A DNA stretch of 64,000 bases from DASYVD01 sp050693035 (GTDB lineage Bacteria > Actinomycetota > UBA4738 > CALAEC01): the NCBI GenBank assembly GCA_050693035.1, contig JBOGWB010000076.1, forward strand, positions 62,001 to 126,000. The letters run 5' to 3'. Position numbers and translations under genes: made by a program. This document shows, piece by piece, positions 23,947 to 31,732 of this stretch (its first letter is position 1; each line of letters begins with the position of its first letter). The notes beneath the pieces are model-generated. The model saw nothing but the letters and a program-made list of their open reading frames with translations, was not told the DNA's origin and made no database searches.

Positions 23947-25266
23947 TCAGCCCGCGGTCCGGATGCCCGCCCACGTCAGCGCGTCCCGGACGTGCCGTAC
24001 CCGAGCCACCGACACCCCTGTCGGGGGGGTGGCCTCTCCCGCCATGTAGACCGTCCGGGCCCCCGCGGCGGCCGCAGCTGCCAGCCGCCGGGCCGGGTTG
24101 GGGACCGGGCGCACCGCGCCGGTGAGGCCCACCTCGCCCACGAACGCCGAGCCCTCGGGGGGCGGGCTCTCTCGGGCCGCCGAGGCCAGAGCCGCCGCCA
24201 CCGCCAGGTCGGCGCCGGGATCGTCGACCCGGAGACCGCCCGCGGAGCTTCCGTAGAGCTCAGCCCGGAACAGGCCCAACCCCAGGGCTCGCTCCACCAC
24301 GGCGGCCACCTGGCCGAACCTCCGGGGGTCGAGCCCGGAGACGTGGCGGCGCGGCGGGCCCGCGGTGGGCACCACCAGGGCCTGGACCTCGACGGCCAAC
24401 GCCCTGCGGCCCGCGCCCACCAGGGCCTGGGCCGCTCCGGGCTCGGGTCCTCCCCCGGACAGGAGCCCGACCGGGTCGACCTCCCTGAGCCCGTCGGAGC
24501 CCAGCTCGAACCAGGCCAGCTCCCCTTCGGGTCCGAACCGGTTCTTGCCTCCGGCGAGCACCCGCAGGCCCGTCCTGGGGTCGCCGTCGAAGGAGCACAC
24601 CACGTCGACGGCGTGCTCGAGGGTCCGGGGACCAGCAACCTCGCCGTCCTTGGTGACCTGGCCCGCCAGGAGTACCGCCATCCCTTCCTGCTTGGCCAGC
24701 CCCACGAGCGCGTCGGCGCACCACCTGACCTGGGCGGGCCCCCCGGCCACCGCGGGCTGGGCGGGATCCCGGACGGCCTGGATCGAGTCCACGATGAGGA
24801 CGGCCGGCCGCATGGCCCGCGCGGCGTCCAGGATGGCCGGAAGCTCCCGACCGGGGACGAACGAGGCCGCCCCGGCCGGGATCCCGAGGCGCCGGGCCCG
24901 GGCAGCCACCTGAGGGCGGGACTCCTCCCCCGAGGCCAGCAGGCAGCCTCGCCCAGACCCCCCCAGGGCCACCGTGGCCTGGAGGAGCAGGGTCGACTTC
25001 CCGATGCCGGGCTCCCCCGCCACCAGAACCACCGAACCGGGGACCAGCCCCCCGCCGAGCACCCGGTCGACTCCCGGGAACCCCGTCGGCAACCGTTCCT
25101 CGGCCTCCTCCGGGCCTCCCAGCGGGACCGGGGTCACGTCAGACGCCGGGACCGGCGCTCGCTCGTCGATCGTCCCCCAAGCGTCGCAGGAGGGGCACCG
25201 GCCGGCCCACCGGCTCACGGCGTGCCCGCAGGCGCTGCAGGCGAGGAGCTTCCTGACCTTCCCCAC
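23947..25266 (-). CDS. radA: DNA repair protein RadA (Sms)
   Basis: 439 residues. N-terminal C4 zinc finger CSACGHAVSRWAGRCPSC (about residues 10-27), RecA-like ATPase with Walker A GEPGIGKSTLL (about 85) and Walker B VLIVDSIQ (about 158), the RadA-specific KNRFG motif (GGKNRFG, about 252), and a C-terminal Lon-protease-like domain (EVGLTGAVRPVPNPARRL). RadA drives branch migration and processes recombination intermediates. The GTG at 25266 is 9 bases behind a TAGGCT hexamer with no ribosome site, so a leaderless start is likely. Its neighbourhood next to clpC and carD is the ancestral one; disA is missing. Confidence 0.95.
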   Translation of the reverse strand: MGKVRKLLACSACGHAVSRWAGRCPSCDAWGTIDERAPVPASDVTPVPLGGPEEAEERLPTGFPGVDRVLGGGLVPGSVVLVAGEPGIGKSTLLLQATVALGGSGRGCLLASGEESRPQVAARARRLGIPAGAASFVPGRELPAILDAARAMRPAVLIVDSIQAVRDPAQPAVAGGPAQVRWCADALVGLAKQEGMAVLLAGQVTKDGEVAGPRTLEHAVDVVCSFDGDPRTGLRVLAGGKNRFGPEGELAWFELGSDGLREVDPVGLLSGGGPEPGAAQALVGAGRRALAVEVQALVVPTAGPPRRHVSGLDPRRFGQVAAVVERALGLGLFRAELYGSSAGGLRVDDPGADLAVAAALASAARESPPPEGSAFVGEVGLTGAVRPVPNPARRLAAAAAAGARTVYMAGEATPPTGVSVARVRHVRDALTWAGIRTAG

Positions 25267-25275
25267 GGCCCGTGC

Positions 25276-25281
25276 AGCCTA
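25276..25281 (-). promoter_or_regulatory. -10 hexamer TAGGCT before radA
   Basis: Minus-strand TAGGCT ends 9 bases before the radA GTG. The identical hexamer stands 6-9 bases before otsB, the MFS gene at 27709 and the gene at 54333. Confidence 0.42.
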
Positions 25282-25311
25282 CCGGCCGCCGCTGACATGA
25301 CCTTCGGCGGT

Positions 25312-25803
25312 TCAGGCCCCCGGAGGTGGCCCCACTATGCGGGTCCCGTGCCGGGCCCCGATCTCCGCCAGTCGTTCCACGTCGGGTGGGCCCTCCGGCG
25401 GCGGTGGGATCTCGAGACGGGCGGCCGGTTCTCCGATGTCCCGGAACAGGTCCTCGTGGCTCCCGTTGCACGGGGCCAAGAACACGATCAGCTTGGCGTC
25501 GGCCGTTTCGAACCGGAAGGCATGCTCGAGGTTCCGGGGCGCATAGGCGAACGATCCGGCGGGGGCCCGGACCTCCTCGTTCCCGAGGAAGAACGTGACC
25601 TCGCCCTCCGCCACGAAGAAGCCTTCGCCCTCCTCCTCGTGGAGGTGTACCGGGATGGCGAAGCCCCCCGGCGCTCGCACCTCGATCACCGTGCATCCTC
25701 CATCCGTCTCACCGGCCAGCGCCTTGAACGTGTACAGGCCGCCGAGGACCCACAGGGCCTCTCCCTGGCCCGGCTCGCGGACGAAGCCCCGAGTGTGAAC
25801 CAT
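25312..25803 (-). CDS. Cupin-domain protein, TetR-linked
   Basis: 163-residue single cupin. First motif GFAIPVHLHEEEGEGFFVAEGEVTF contains H-L-H and the Glu metal ligand (about residues 52-62); the second is PRNLEHAFRFETADAKLIVF with a His near 96. This is the quercetin-dioxygenase-like subgroup common in small-molecule handling. The ATG at 25803 is favoured over the one 6 bases earlier because GGAGG is 8 bases upstream of it. It is divergent from a TetR gene, and a TGAAC/GTTCA operator lies between its promoter and coding region, so it is probably TetR-repressed. Confidence 0.8.
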   Translation of the reverse strand: MVHTRGFVREPGQGEALWVLGGLYTFKALAGETDGGCTVIEVRAPGGFAIPVHLHEEEGEGFFVAEGEVTFFLGNEEVRAPAGSFAYAPRNLEHAFRFETADAKLIVFLAPCNGSHEDLFRDIGEPAARLEIPPPPEGPPDVERLAEIGARHGTRIVGPPPGA

Positions 25804-25844
25804 GCTCATCACCTCACCTCCCTTTCTGCGTGGCACGCAATCAC

Positions 25845-25901
25845 TGAACGGTTCTGTTCACTGATTCGCAGACTCTAGCTTGCCCCTCGAGGTGGTGTCA
25901 A
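25845..25901 (-). promoter_or_regulatory. Cupin promoter with overlapping TetR-type operator
   Basis: Minus strand: perfect -35 TTGACA (25896-25901), 18-base spacer, -10 TAGAGT (25872-25877). Just downstream of the -10, at 25845-25860, lies the inverted repeat TGAAC-N6-GTTCA, positioned to block the start of transcription. A second half-related palindrome, GTTC-AGG-GAAC, lies at 25905-25915 between the two promoters. The divergent TetR protein is the obvious ligand-responsive binder. Confidence 0.6.
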
Positions 25902-25922
25902 GGGGTTCAGGGAACAGAGCTG

Positions 25923-25928
25923 TACACT
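25923..25928 (+). promoter_or_regulatory. -10 hexamer TACACT, leaderless tetR promoter
   Basis: TACACT ends 8 bases before the tetR ATG at 25937; no ribosome site is visible. The GTTC-AGG-GAAC palindrome lies within its -35 region, which would allow autorepression. Confidence 0.42.
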
Positions 25929-25936
25929 GAATTGCC

Positions 25937-26560
25937 ATGGGCCGATATCAGCTGAAGCGGCGCGCCGAACAGATGGAGCAGACCAGCCGGCGTATCGCCC
26001 GGGCCACGTTCGAGCTCCACGGTTCGATTGGCCCCGCGTACACCACGATCAGCGCCATCGCCGAGCGGGCGGGGGTCCAGCGGCTCACGGTGTACCGGCA
26101 TTTCCCCGACGAGCTGTCGCTCTTCCGGGCGTGCACGTCGTACGGGTACCACGCTCATCCCCCTCCGGACCCCTCGCCCTGGTGGGAGATCGGTGATCCG
26201 GACGCCCGGCTGCGCCGGGCCTTGACCGACCTGTACGGCTACTACCGGCGAACCGCGGAGATCTGGACGAAGGTCCTGCGTGACCTCCCCCTCAAGCCCA
26301 CCCTCGCCGAGGTGAACCGGCCGTTCTTCGAGCAGATGGCTCGGGTCCGCGACCGGCTGGCGGGCGGCTGGGGGGCCCGGGGGCGCAGTAAGGCCCTCCT
26401 CCGGGCCGCGATCGGCCATGCGATGGACTTCCGCACCTGGAGGTCCCTTACCGTCGACCAGGGCCTCGAGGATCCGCAGGTCGTGGAGGTCATGGCCACA
26501 GCGGCCGGATGCCTGGCTGGCGGGTCAGCGGCGATGAAGCCCTCAGGCCTCCGCGCGTGA
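25937..26560 (+). CDS. TetR family transcriptional regulator
   Basis: 207 residues. The N-terminal TetR HTH is clear: ARATFELHGSIGPAYTTISAIAERAGVQRLTVYRHF, with recognition helix VQRLTVYRHFPDE (about residues 44-56). The C-terminal ligand domain is helical (LYGYYRRTAEIWTKVLRD; HAMDFRTWRSL), with an unusually aromatic segment CTSYGYHAHPPPDPSPWWEI near residue 70. It is divergent from the cupin gene and its 3' end overlaps the convergent MFS gene by 18 bases. It likely controls the cupin and itself through the inverted repeats in the shared gap; ligand unknown. Confidence 0.92.
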   Translation: MGRYQLKRRAEQMEQTSRRIARATFELHGSIGPAYTTISAIAERAGVQRLTVYRHFPDELSLFRACTSYGYHAHPPPDPSPWWEIGDPDARLRRALTDLYGYYRRTAEIWTKVLRDLPLKPTLAEVNRPFFEQMARVRDRLAGGWGARGRSKALLRAAIGHAMDFRTWRSLTVDQGLEDPQVVEVMATAAGCLAGGSAAMKPSGLRA

Positions 26561-27709
26561 CGCCGCGGGGGTCCGCGCGGGCGGAATGAGGAGAAGGCCG
26601 CACAGGGCCACGACCCCTCCCACGAGGAACGCTCCCCGGAACCCGAACCCGGCTGCAACGACCCCCAATAGCACCGGCCCGAGGCCGAACGCCACCTCGA
26701 CGAAGGCGGTGAACGTCCCCACCAGGGACCCTCGCTCAGAGGAGGGTACCCCCCGCATCGCCAGCGTCATCAGCGCCGGGAAGGCCAGAGCCTGCCCCAC
26801 CGCAAGCACGACGGTGCCGACGACGACCCCGGCCGCCCCCGGCCAGGCGGCGAGGACGATCATCCCCGCCGCCGTGGAGATCAGCGCACCCAGAGACGCC
26901 CGCCGAGGGCCGATCCGGTCGGGGACGCGCGCCCCCAAGGTCCGGACCGCGATGACCACCGCGGAGAACAGGAGGAAGATCAGCCGCGCCCCTTCCAGCC
27001 CCGCCTCGGGCGCGTGGAGAGGAAGAAACGCGAAGTACCCCGCCATGGCCACGAGGTTCGCCCACAGGATCACCCCGGGGCGAAGGGCGGCCCGATGGAT
27101 CAGCGGCTTCACGGCGACCTCGTCCTCCGCCTGCACCCGGGTCTCGGGCACGGCCAGCCCCAGCAGTCCGGCCACCGCTGCCAGGACGGCGGCCGCGACC
27201 CAGGCAGCGCCGAACCCGAGCGACTCCACGGCACCCTCGCCGAGTATCGGCCCGAGCCCGATCCCCGCGTAGAGAGCCAGGGAGAACAGACTCAGGGCTT
27301 CCCCGCGCCGCTCCTCGGGTGCCAGGTCGGCGACGGCGCTGGCCACGCCGACGAAGAAGAAGGCCTCCCCCACGCCGGTCACGAACCGGAGGGCCACGAT
27401 CACCTGGGCCGAACGAGCGAAGAGATACCCCAGCACGGACAGAGCGACGAGAAAGGCGCCGCCGACAATGATCGGTCGTCGGCCCCGACGGTCTCCCAGT
27501 CGTCCGGCCCAGGGGCGGAACAGGAAGCCGGAGATGCTGAACACGCCGACGGCGAGTCCCACCGCCACCTCCCCGCCCCGAAGGGGCCCCTCCACGTACA
27601 GGGGGACCGCCGGGACCAGGACCCCGAGGGAAAGGAAGTAGGCGAGCGACCCCGCACTGATGACGAAGAATGCCGGGGTCAGCAGGCGGGCGCGGCCGTG
27701 GGCTTCCAT
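26543..27709 (-). CDS. Major facilitator superfamily transporter
   Basis: 388 residues with 12 predicted membrane helices. The motif A loop between helices 2 and 3 reads GRLGDRRGRRPIIVGG (about residue 68), and VSSERGSLVGTFTAF is its counterpart in the second half. No long cytoplasmic loop; the central loop is about 20 residues (PETRVQAEDEVAVKPLIHR). Drug or metabolite efflux is typical for such proteins. It starts 9 bases behind TAGGCT and converges with tetR, overlapping 18 bases, so it may be part of the TetR/cupin module although it has its own promoter. Substrate not predictable. Confidence 0.88.
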   Translation of the reverse strand: MEAHGRARLLTPAFFVISAGSLAYFLSLGVLVPAVPLYVEGPLRGGEVAVGLAVGVFSISGFLFRPWAGRLGDRRGRRPIIVGGAFLVALSVLGYLFARSAQVIVALRFVTGVGEAFFFVGVASAVADLAPEERRGEALSLFSLALYAGIGLGPILGEGAVESLGFGAAWVAAAVLAAVAGLLGLAVPETRVQAEDEVAVKPLIHRAALRPGVILWANLVAMAGYFAFLPLHAPEAGLEGARLIFLLFSAVVIAVRTLGARVPDRIGPRRASLGALISTAAGMIVLAAWPGAAGVVVGTVVLAVGQALAFPALMTLAMRGVPSSERGSLVGTFTAFVEVAFGLGPVLLGVVAAGFGFRGAFLVGGVVALCGLLLIPPARTPAASRAEA

Positions 27710-27718
27710 GACCGACAG

Positions 27719-27724
27719 AGCCTA
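27719..27724 (-). promoter_or_regulatory. -10 hexamer TAGGCT before MFS gene
   Basis: Minus-strand TAGGCT ends 9 bases before the ATG at 27709, without a ribosome site; predicted leaderless. The rest of the 160-base gap to clpC shows nothing else clear. Confidence 0.42.
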
Positions 27725-27869
27725 CGCGATGCGATCCTCTCGAAGATGCCGAAAGCCCGGCGACCGTAGGGCTGCCGGGCTGTCGGCCTTACCGTCCGCG
27801 AGCGTCCTCGCGGCCGGGGTCAGGAAAAGGACTCCAGTCGATGCGGAGAACCCCTCCCGATGTCCTCGC

Positions 27870-30341
27870 TCAGGACTCCTGGCCGGCCAGCTCGACCGGC
27901 GGAGACTCCGGCGACTGCGGAGCGCCCTCGAACAAGATCTCGCCGTCCTGCGCGTCGACGATGATCGTCTGGCCTGCCGCGAACTCCTTCCACAGGAGCT
28001 TCTCCGACAGAGGATCCTCGACCAGCCGCTGAATGGTCCGGCGGAGCGGCCGAGCCCCGAGGGTGGGGTCGTAGCCCTTGTCGGCCAGAACTTCCTTGGC
28101 CGTCTCGGTCAGCTCGATGTCGATGTCCTTCGACTTCAGCTGGTCGCTGACCCTCCGCATCATCAGGTCCACGATGGACTTCACATTCTCGCGAGATAGC
28201 GACTCGAACACGATGATCTCGTCGATGCGGTTGAGGAACTCTGGCCGGAAGGAGCGCTTCAGCTCCTCCATGACCCGGTCCTTCATCTTCTCGTAGGTCA
28301 CCTGCTCGTCGCTGGTGGAGAAGCCGATCGTGGTGCCCTTCTGGAGGTCCCGGGTGCCGAGGTTCGACGTCATGATGATCACGGTGTTCTTGAAGTCCAC
28401 CGTGTGACCCTGCGCGTCGGTGAGCCGCCCGTCCTCCAAGATCTGGAGGAGCGTGTTGAACACGTCCGGGTGGGCCTTCTCGATCTCGTCGAACAGCACC
28501 ACCGAGAACGGCCGGCGTCGCACCGCTTCGGTGAGCTGCCCGCCCTCCTCGTAGCCGACGTAGCCGGGCGGGGAGCCGATCAGCCGGGACACGGTGTGCT
28601 TCTCCATGTATTCCGACATGTCCAGCTGGATCAGCGCTTCCTCGTCACCGAACAGGAACTCGGCCAGGGCCTTGGACAGCTCTGTCTTCCCCACGCCGGA
28701 GGGCCCCAGGAAGATGAACGACCCGGCGGGCCGCTTGGGGTCCTTCAGACCGGCCCGGGTCCGCCGGATCGCCTTGGACACCGCGGCCACGGACTCGTTC
28801 TGATCCACGATCCGCTTGTGGAGCTCCTCCTCCATCCGGATGAGCTTCTGCGTCTCCTCCTCGGTCAGCTTGTAGACCGGGATGCCCGTCCACGCCGACA
28901 GGACCTCGGCGATCTCCTCTTCGTCGACCTCCGACAGGACGTCGAGCTCGCCGGCCTTCCACTCCTTCTCCCGGCGGGCCCGCTCGTCGAGGTGCTGCCG
29001 CTCCTCGTCGCGCAGCTTGGCGGCGGCCTCGAAGTCCTGCGAGTCGATGGCGGACTCCTTCCGGAGCCGCACGTCGGCGATCTGCTCGTCCACTTCTCGG
29101 ACGTCCGGCGGAGCGGTCATCCGGCGGATGCGCATCCGCGAGCCGGCCTCGTCGATCAGGTCGATGGCCTTGTCGGGCAGGAACCGGTCGCTGATGTAGC
29201 GGTCGGCCAGGTTCGCCGAGGCCACCAGGGCCTCGTCGGTGAACGTGACCCGGTGGTGGGCCTCGTACCGGTCCCGGAGCCCCTTGAGGATGTCGATGGT
29301 GTGGGCGACGGTCGGCTCCTTCACGTCGATGGGCTGGAACCGTCGCTCCAGGGCGGCATCCTTTTCTAGATGTTTGCGGTACTCGTCGCGGGTGGTCGCC
29401 CCGATGGTCTGGAGCTCCCCGCGGGCCAGCATGGGCTTGAGGATGGAGGCGGCGTCGATGGCTCCCTCGGCCGCACCGGCGCCCACCAGCGTGTGCAGCT
29501 CGTCGATGAACAGGACGATGTCTCCGCGGCTCTTGATCTCCTTGAGGACCTTCTTCAGACGCTCCTCGAAGTCACCCCGGTACCGCGACCCGGCCACCAG
29601 CGCGCCCAGGTCGAGCGTGTAGATCTGCTTTCCCTTGAGTGTTTCGGGGACGTCGCCCTTGACGATGTTCTGGGCCAGCCCCTCCACGATGGCGGTCTTC
29701 CCCACGCCGGGCTCCCCGATGAGCACGGGGTTGTTCTTGGTCCGGCGGGACAACACCTGCATGACCCGCTCGATCTCCTTGCTCCGGCCGATGACCGGGT
29801 CGAGCTTCGACTCCCGCGCCAGCTGGGTGAGGTTCCGGCCGAACTGGTCCAGAACCATCGAGCCCTGCGGGGACTGCTCGGCCGCGGTGGTCTCTCGCCC
29901 GCCGGTGTATCCCGACAGGAGCTGGATCACCTGCTGGCGAACGCGGTTGAGGTCCGCTCCGAGCTTCTGCAGAACCTGAGCGGCCACGCCCTCTCCCTCC
30001 CGGATGAGCCCCAGGAGGATGTGCTCGGTGCCGATGTAGTTGTGGCCGAGCTGGAGGGCCTCACGCAGCGAGAGCTCCAAGACCTTTTTCGCGCGTGGCG
30101 TGAACGGGATGTGGCCCGTGGGGGCGGACTGCCCCTGGCCGATGATCTCTTCGACCTGAGACCGCACGGCCTCGAGCGAGATGCCCAGGGACTCCAGGGC
30201 CTTGGCGGCCACTCCCTCTCCCTCGTGGATGAGACCCAGGAGGATGTGCTCGGTCCCGATGTAGTTGTGGTTGAGCATCCTCGCCTCTTCCTGGGCGAGG
30301 ACGACGACCCGGCGGGCTCTATCGGTGAACCGCTCGAACAT
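27870..30341 (-). CDS. clpC: ATP-dependent Clp protease ATP-binding subunit ClpC
   Basis: 823-residue class I Hsp100 unfoldase that feeds substrates to ClpP. Order: two Clp_N repeats (each with NYIGTEHILLGLI, about residues 25-150), AAA-1 with Walker A GEPGVGKTAIVEG (about 210), a UVR/M-domain segment (SQDFEAAAKLRDEERQ, about 435) that marks ClpC rather than ClpB, AAA-2 with GPSGVGKTELSKAL (about 560), and a C-terminal D2-small domain. ATG at 30341 follows GGAGG by 8 bases and reproduces the usual MFERFTDRARR start. In the ancestral order it is adjacent to radA; here the TetR/cupin/MFS module lies between. Confidence 0.97.
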   Translation of the reverse strand: MFERFTDRARRVVVLAQEEARMLNHNYIGTEHILLGLIHEGEGVAAKALESLGISLEAVRSQVEEIIGQGQSAPTGHIPFTPRAKKVLELSLREALQLGHNYIGTEHILLGLIREGEGVAAQVLQKLGADLNRVRQQVIQLLSGYTGGRETTAAEQSPQGSMVLDQFGRNLTQLARESKLDPVIGRSKEIERVMQVLSRRTKNNPVLIGEPGVGKTAIVEGLAQNIVKGDVPETLKGKQIYTLDLGALVAGSRYRGDFEERLKKVLKEIKSRGDIVLFIDELHTLVGAGAAEGAIDAASILKPMLARGELQTIGATTRDEYRKHLEKDAALERRFQPIDVKEPTVAHTIDILKGLRDRYEAHHRVTFTDEALVASANLADRYISDRFLPDKAIDLIDEAGSRMRIRRMTAPPDVREVDEQIADVRLRKESAIDSQDFEAAAKLRDEERQHLDERARREKEWKAGELDVLSEVDEEEIAEVLSAWTGIPVYKLTEEETQKLIRMEEELHKRIVDQNESVAAVSKAIRRTRAGLKDPKRPAGSFIFLGPSGVGKTELSKALAEFLFGDEEALIQLDMSEYMEKHTVSRLIGSPPGYVGYEEGGQLTEAVRRRPFSVVLFDEIEKAHPDVFNTLLQILEDGRLTDAQGHTVDFKNTVIIMTSNLGTRDLQKGTTIGFSTSDEQVTYEKMKDRVMEELKRSFRPEFLNRIDEIIVFESLSRENVKSIVDLMMRRVSDQLKSKDIDIELTETAKEVLADKGYDPTLGARPLRRTIQRLVEDPLSEKLLWKEFAAGQTIIVDAQDGEILFEGAPQSPESPPVELAGQES

Positions 30342-30765
30342 GATGCTCTGCCTCCGGGCCGGCATGGCCGGCCCCCGTCGCTCCTACCTCGGGGATCCGT
30401 GGACCCCGTCCTCCCCCCGAGGCACCGCGGGCGCCCTCGGGGCTTCCTCCACCTGGTGAGCCCCGGAGCGCCCTCCGCTTCGCATTATACCCCGGGGGTC
30501 TGCGAACACCTCCCAAGGCTCCTTCTGGCCCCGCGTTCTCACCAATCTCTCCTTCGGTCGCAACCGTCCTCGACCTGAGCCGAGGCGACTCCCATCTTCT
30601 AGGACCCCCCGGCGGCCCGAAACGTTCCCTCTCCCAGGCCAGCCGGGGCGTTCCGGCCCGATCCCCCAACCGGCTGATGTCGATTTTCATCCCTTCGGCC
30701 CATATGCAGGGAAGAGACCTCCCGATATCCTCTCCGACGGAGGCGTCCGACAGAAGGAGGGCGGG
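30342..30765. other. Divergent intergenic region, clpC and decayed sensor kinase
   Basis: 424 bases without a gene. On the minus strand TATAAT (30484-30489), the best -10 in the window, lies about 140 bases before clpC; no convincing -35 is seen at 16-18 bases. Toward the plus-strand gene, a short CTCCG-A-CGGAG hairpin and a strong AAGGAGGG ribosome site precede the ATG at 30766. No CtsR or HrcA-type operator was recognised. Confidence 0.4.
30484..30489 (-). promoter_or_regulatory. -10 TATAAT for clpC
   Basis: Consensus TATAAT on the minus strand, giving a leader of roughly 135 bases to the clpC ATG with its GGAGG site. The -35 region is poor (GTGTTC or TTGGGA at off-standard spacing), so an activator such as CarD could matter. 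Confidence 0.4.
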
Positions 30766-30948
30766 ATGGATGTGCGCGCTCGAGCCCGTCGGGCCCTGTC
30801 CCATCCTTCCCCCGGGGTTCGAATCGCTCTGTACGTGGCCGTGACGGCCACGGTCGCGGTGGTGACCGCTTCGGTCAGCGCGTCTCCGCTGCTCGTCGCC
30901 GGGACCATCGTCCTGGGGGCCGCGTCGGCCCTGGCCGCGGCCACGTAG
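30766..30948 (+). pseudogene. Sensor-kinase membrane anchor, 5' part of a split gene
   Basis: 60 residues with a basic N terminus and two hydrophobic helices (GVRIALYVAVTATVAVVTASV and SPLLVAGTIVLGAASALAAA). A strong AAGGAGGG site precedes the ATG. It ends in TAG, and the next codon in the same frame is the GTG that opens the DHp-like reading frame at 30949. Together the two parts form a short two-helix sensor followed by a HisKA_3 domain, so I read them as one gene interrupted by an amber codon. A true small membrane protein cannot be excluded. Confidence 0.55.
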
Positions 30949-31356
30949 GTGAGGCGGATCCGGGAGCGGCATCAGGTGGTCGAAGTCCTCAAGGCGGCCG
31001 AGCGAGCCCGCCTTCTGCGCGAGTTCGTGGCAGCCCGGGAAGGCGAGCGGCGGGCGTTGTGGGATCGTCTCCACGACCAGGTGCTGCAGACCTCGGCCGG
31101 CAACCTCCTGCGCCTCGATGCCGCCCGGGTGCTGCTCGAGGAGGGCCGGGACGCCCAGGCCGGGACACTCCTGACGGAGGCGGCCCGGACCGAGCGGCAG
31201 ATCTTCGGTGACCTCCGCCGGCTCATGGGCGAGATGAACGTCGATCCGTTGGGGATGCCGGGCGATGACCCGCTCCAGGTTCTGGTGGCGATCCCCGAAT
31301 CGGAGCGCGGGTCCGGGGGGCTGGCAAGGATCCGGCGCCGCAAGGCTCTGGCGTAG
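30949..31356 (+). pseudogene. HisKA_3-type dimerisation domain, remnant of a NarL-family sensor kinase
   Basis: 135 residues in frame with, and immediately after, the TAG of the preceding piece. RALWDRLHDQVLQTSAGNLL is the HisKA_3 phospho-acceptor helix (His in LHD, about residue 42) and AARTERQIFGDLRRLMGEM the second DHp helix. The HATPase_c domain that should follow is missing; the protein stops after about 35 unrelated residues. It could not phosphorylate itself. Its GTG has no ribosome site, so expression would need readthrough or coupling. Most likely a decaying sensor kinase; a retained DHp decoy is the alternative. Confidence 0.6.
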
Positions 31357-31370
31357 GCGAAGGCCCGGCC

Positions 31371-31652
31371 TCAGACCTCCGGGATCTCTCCGAAGGAGCC
31401 GTCCTCGACGCGGGTGCGACGCTCCTTGATCGCCCCCGTGGCCTTGTCCACACCCTGCTGGACCACGCTGAGACCCTTTCGAGCGCCCGTCTCCGCGGCC
31501 TCCTTCCCGGTGGCCACGGCCCGCTGGACCGTGTGGCTCCCCGTGACGGCGTTCCAGGCCCGCCTGATGTCCTCGTACCGCTCGCGCCCCGCCTTCGACC
31601 CCAGCACATAACCGATCCCGAAACCGACCAGCACACCCGATCTGAATCCCAT
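31371..31652 (-). CDS. Small YtxH-like membrane protein
   Basis: 93 residues. One N-terminal hydrophobic segment GVLVGFGIGYVLGSKAG with the glycine spacing of YtxH proteins, then RERYEDIRRAWNAVTG and a long amphipathic helix rich in Ala, Lys and Gln (about 45-80). GGAGG lies just upstream of the ATG. YtxH relatives are general-stress membrane proteins of unknown mechanism. It is convergent with the sensor-kinase remnant, 14 bases from its stop. Confidence 0.7.
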   Translation of the reverse strand: MGFRSGVLVGFGIGYVLGSKAGRERYEDIRRAWNAVTGSHTVQRAVATGKEAAETGARKGLSVVQQGVDKATGAIKERRTRVEDGSFGEIPEV

Positions 31653-31732
31653 GGCGCCTCCTCTCCCGGAACCTCTACCCGTCCTCCCTGGACATTACCC
31701 CCGGCGCAGACGGACCGCCTCGAGCGCTCCCA

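Noticed and set aside
30342..30765. CtsR or HrcA/CIRCE operator upstream of clpC
   Set aside because: No heptamer direct repeat or CIRCE-like inverted repeat was found in the gap.
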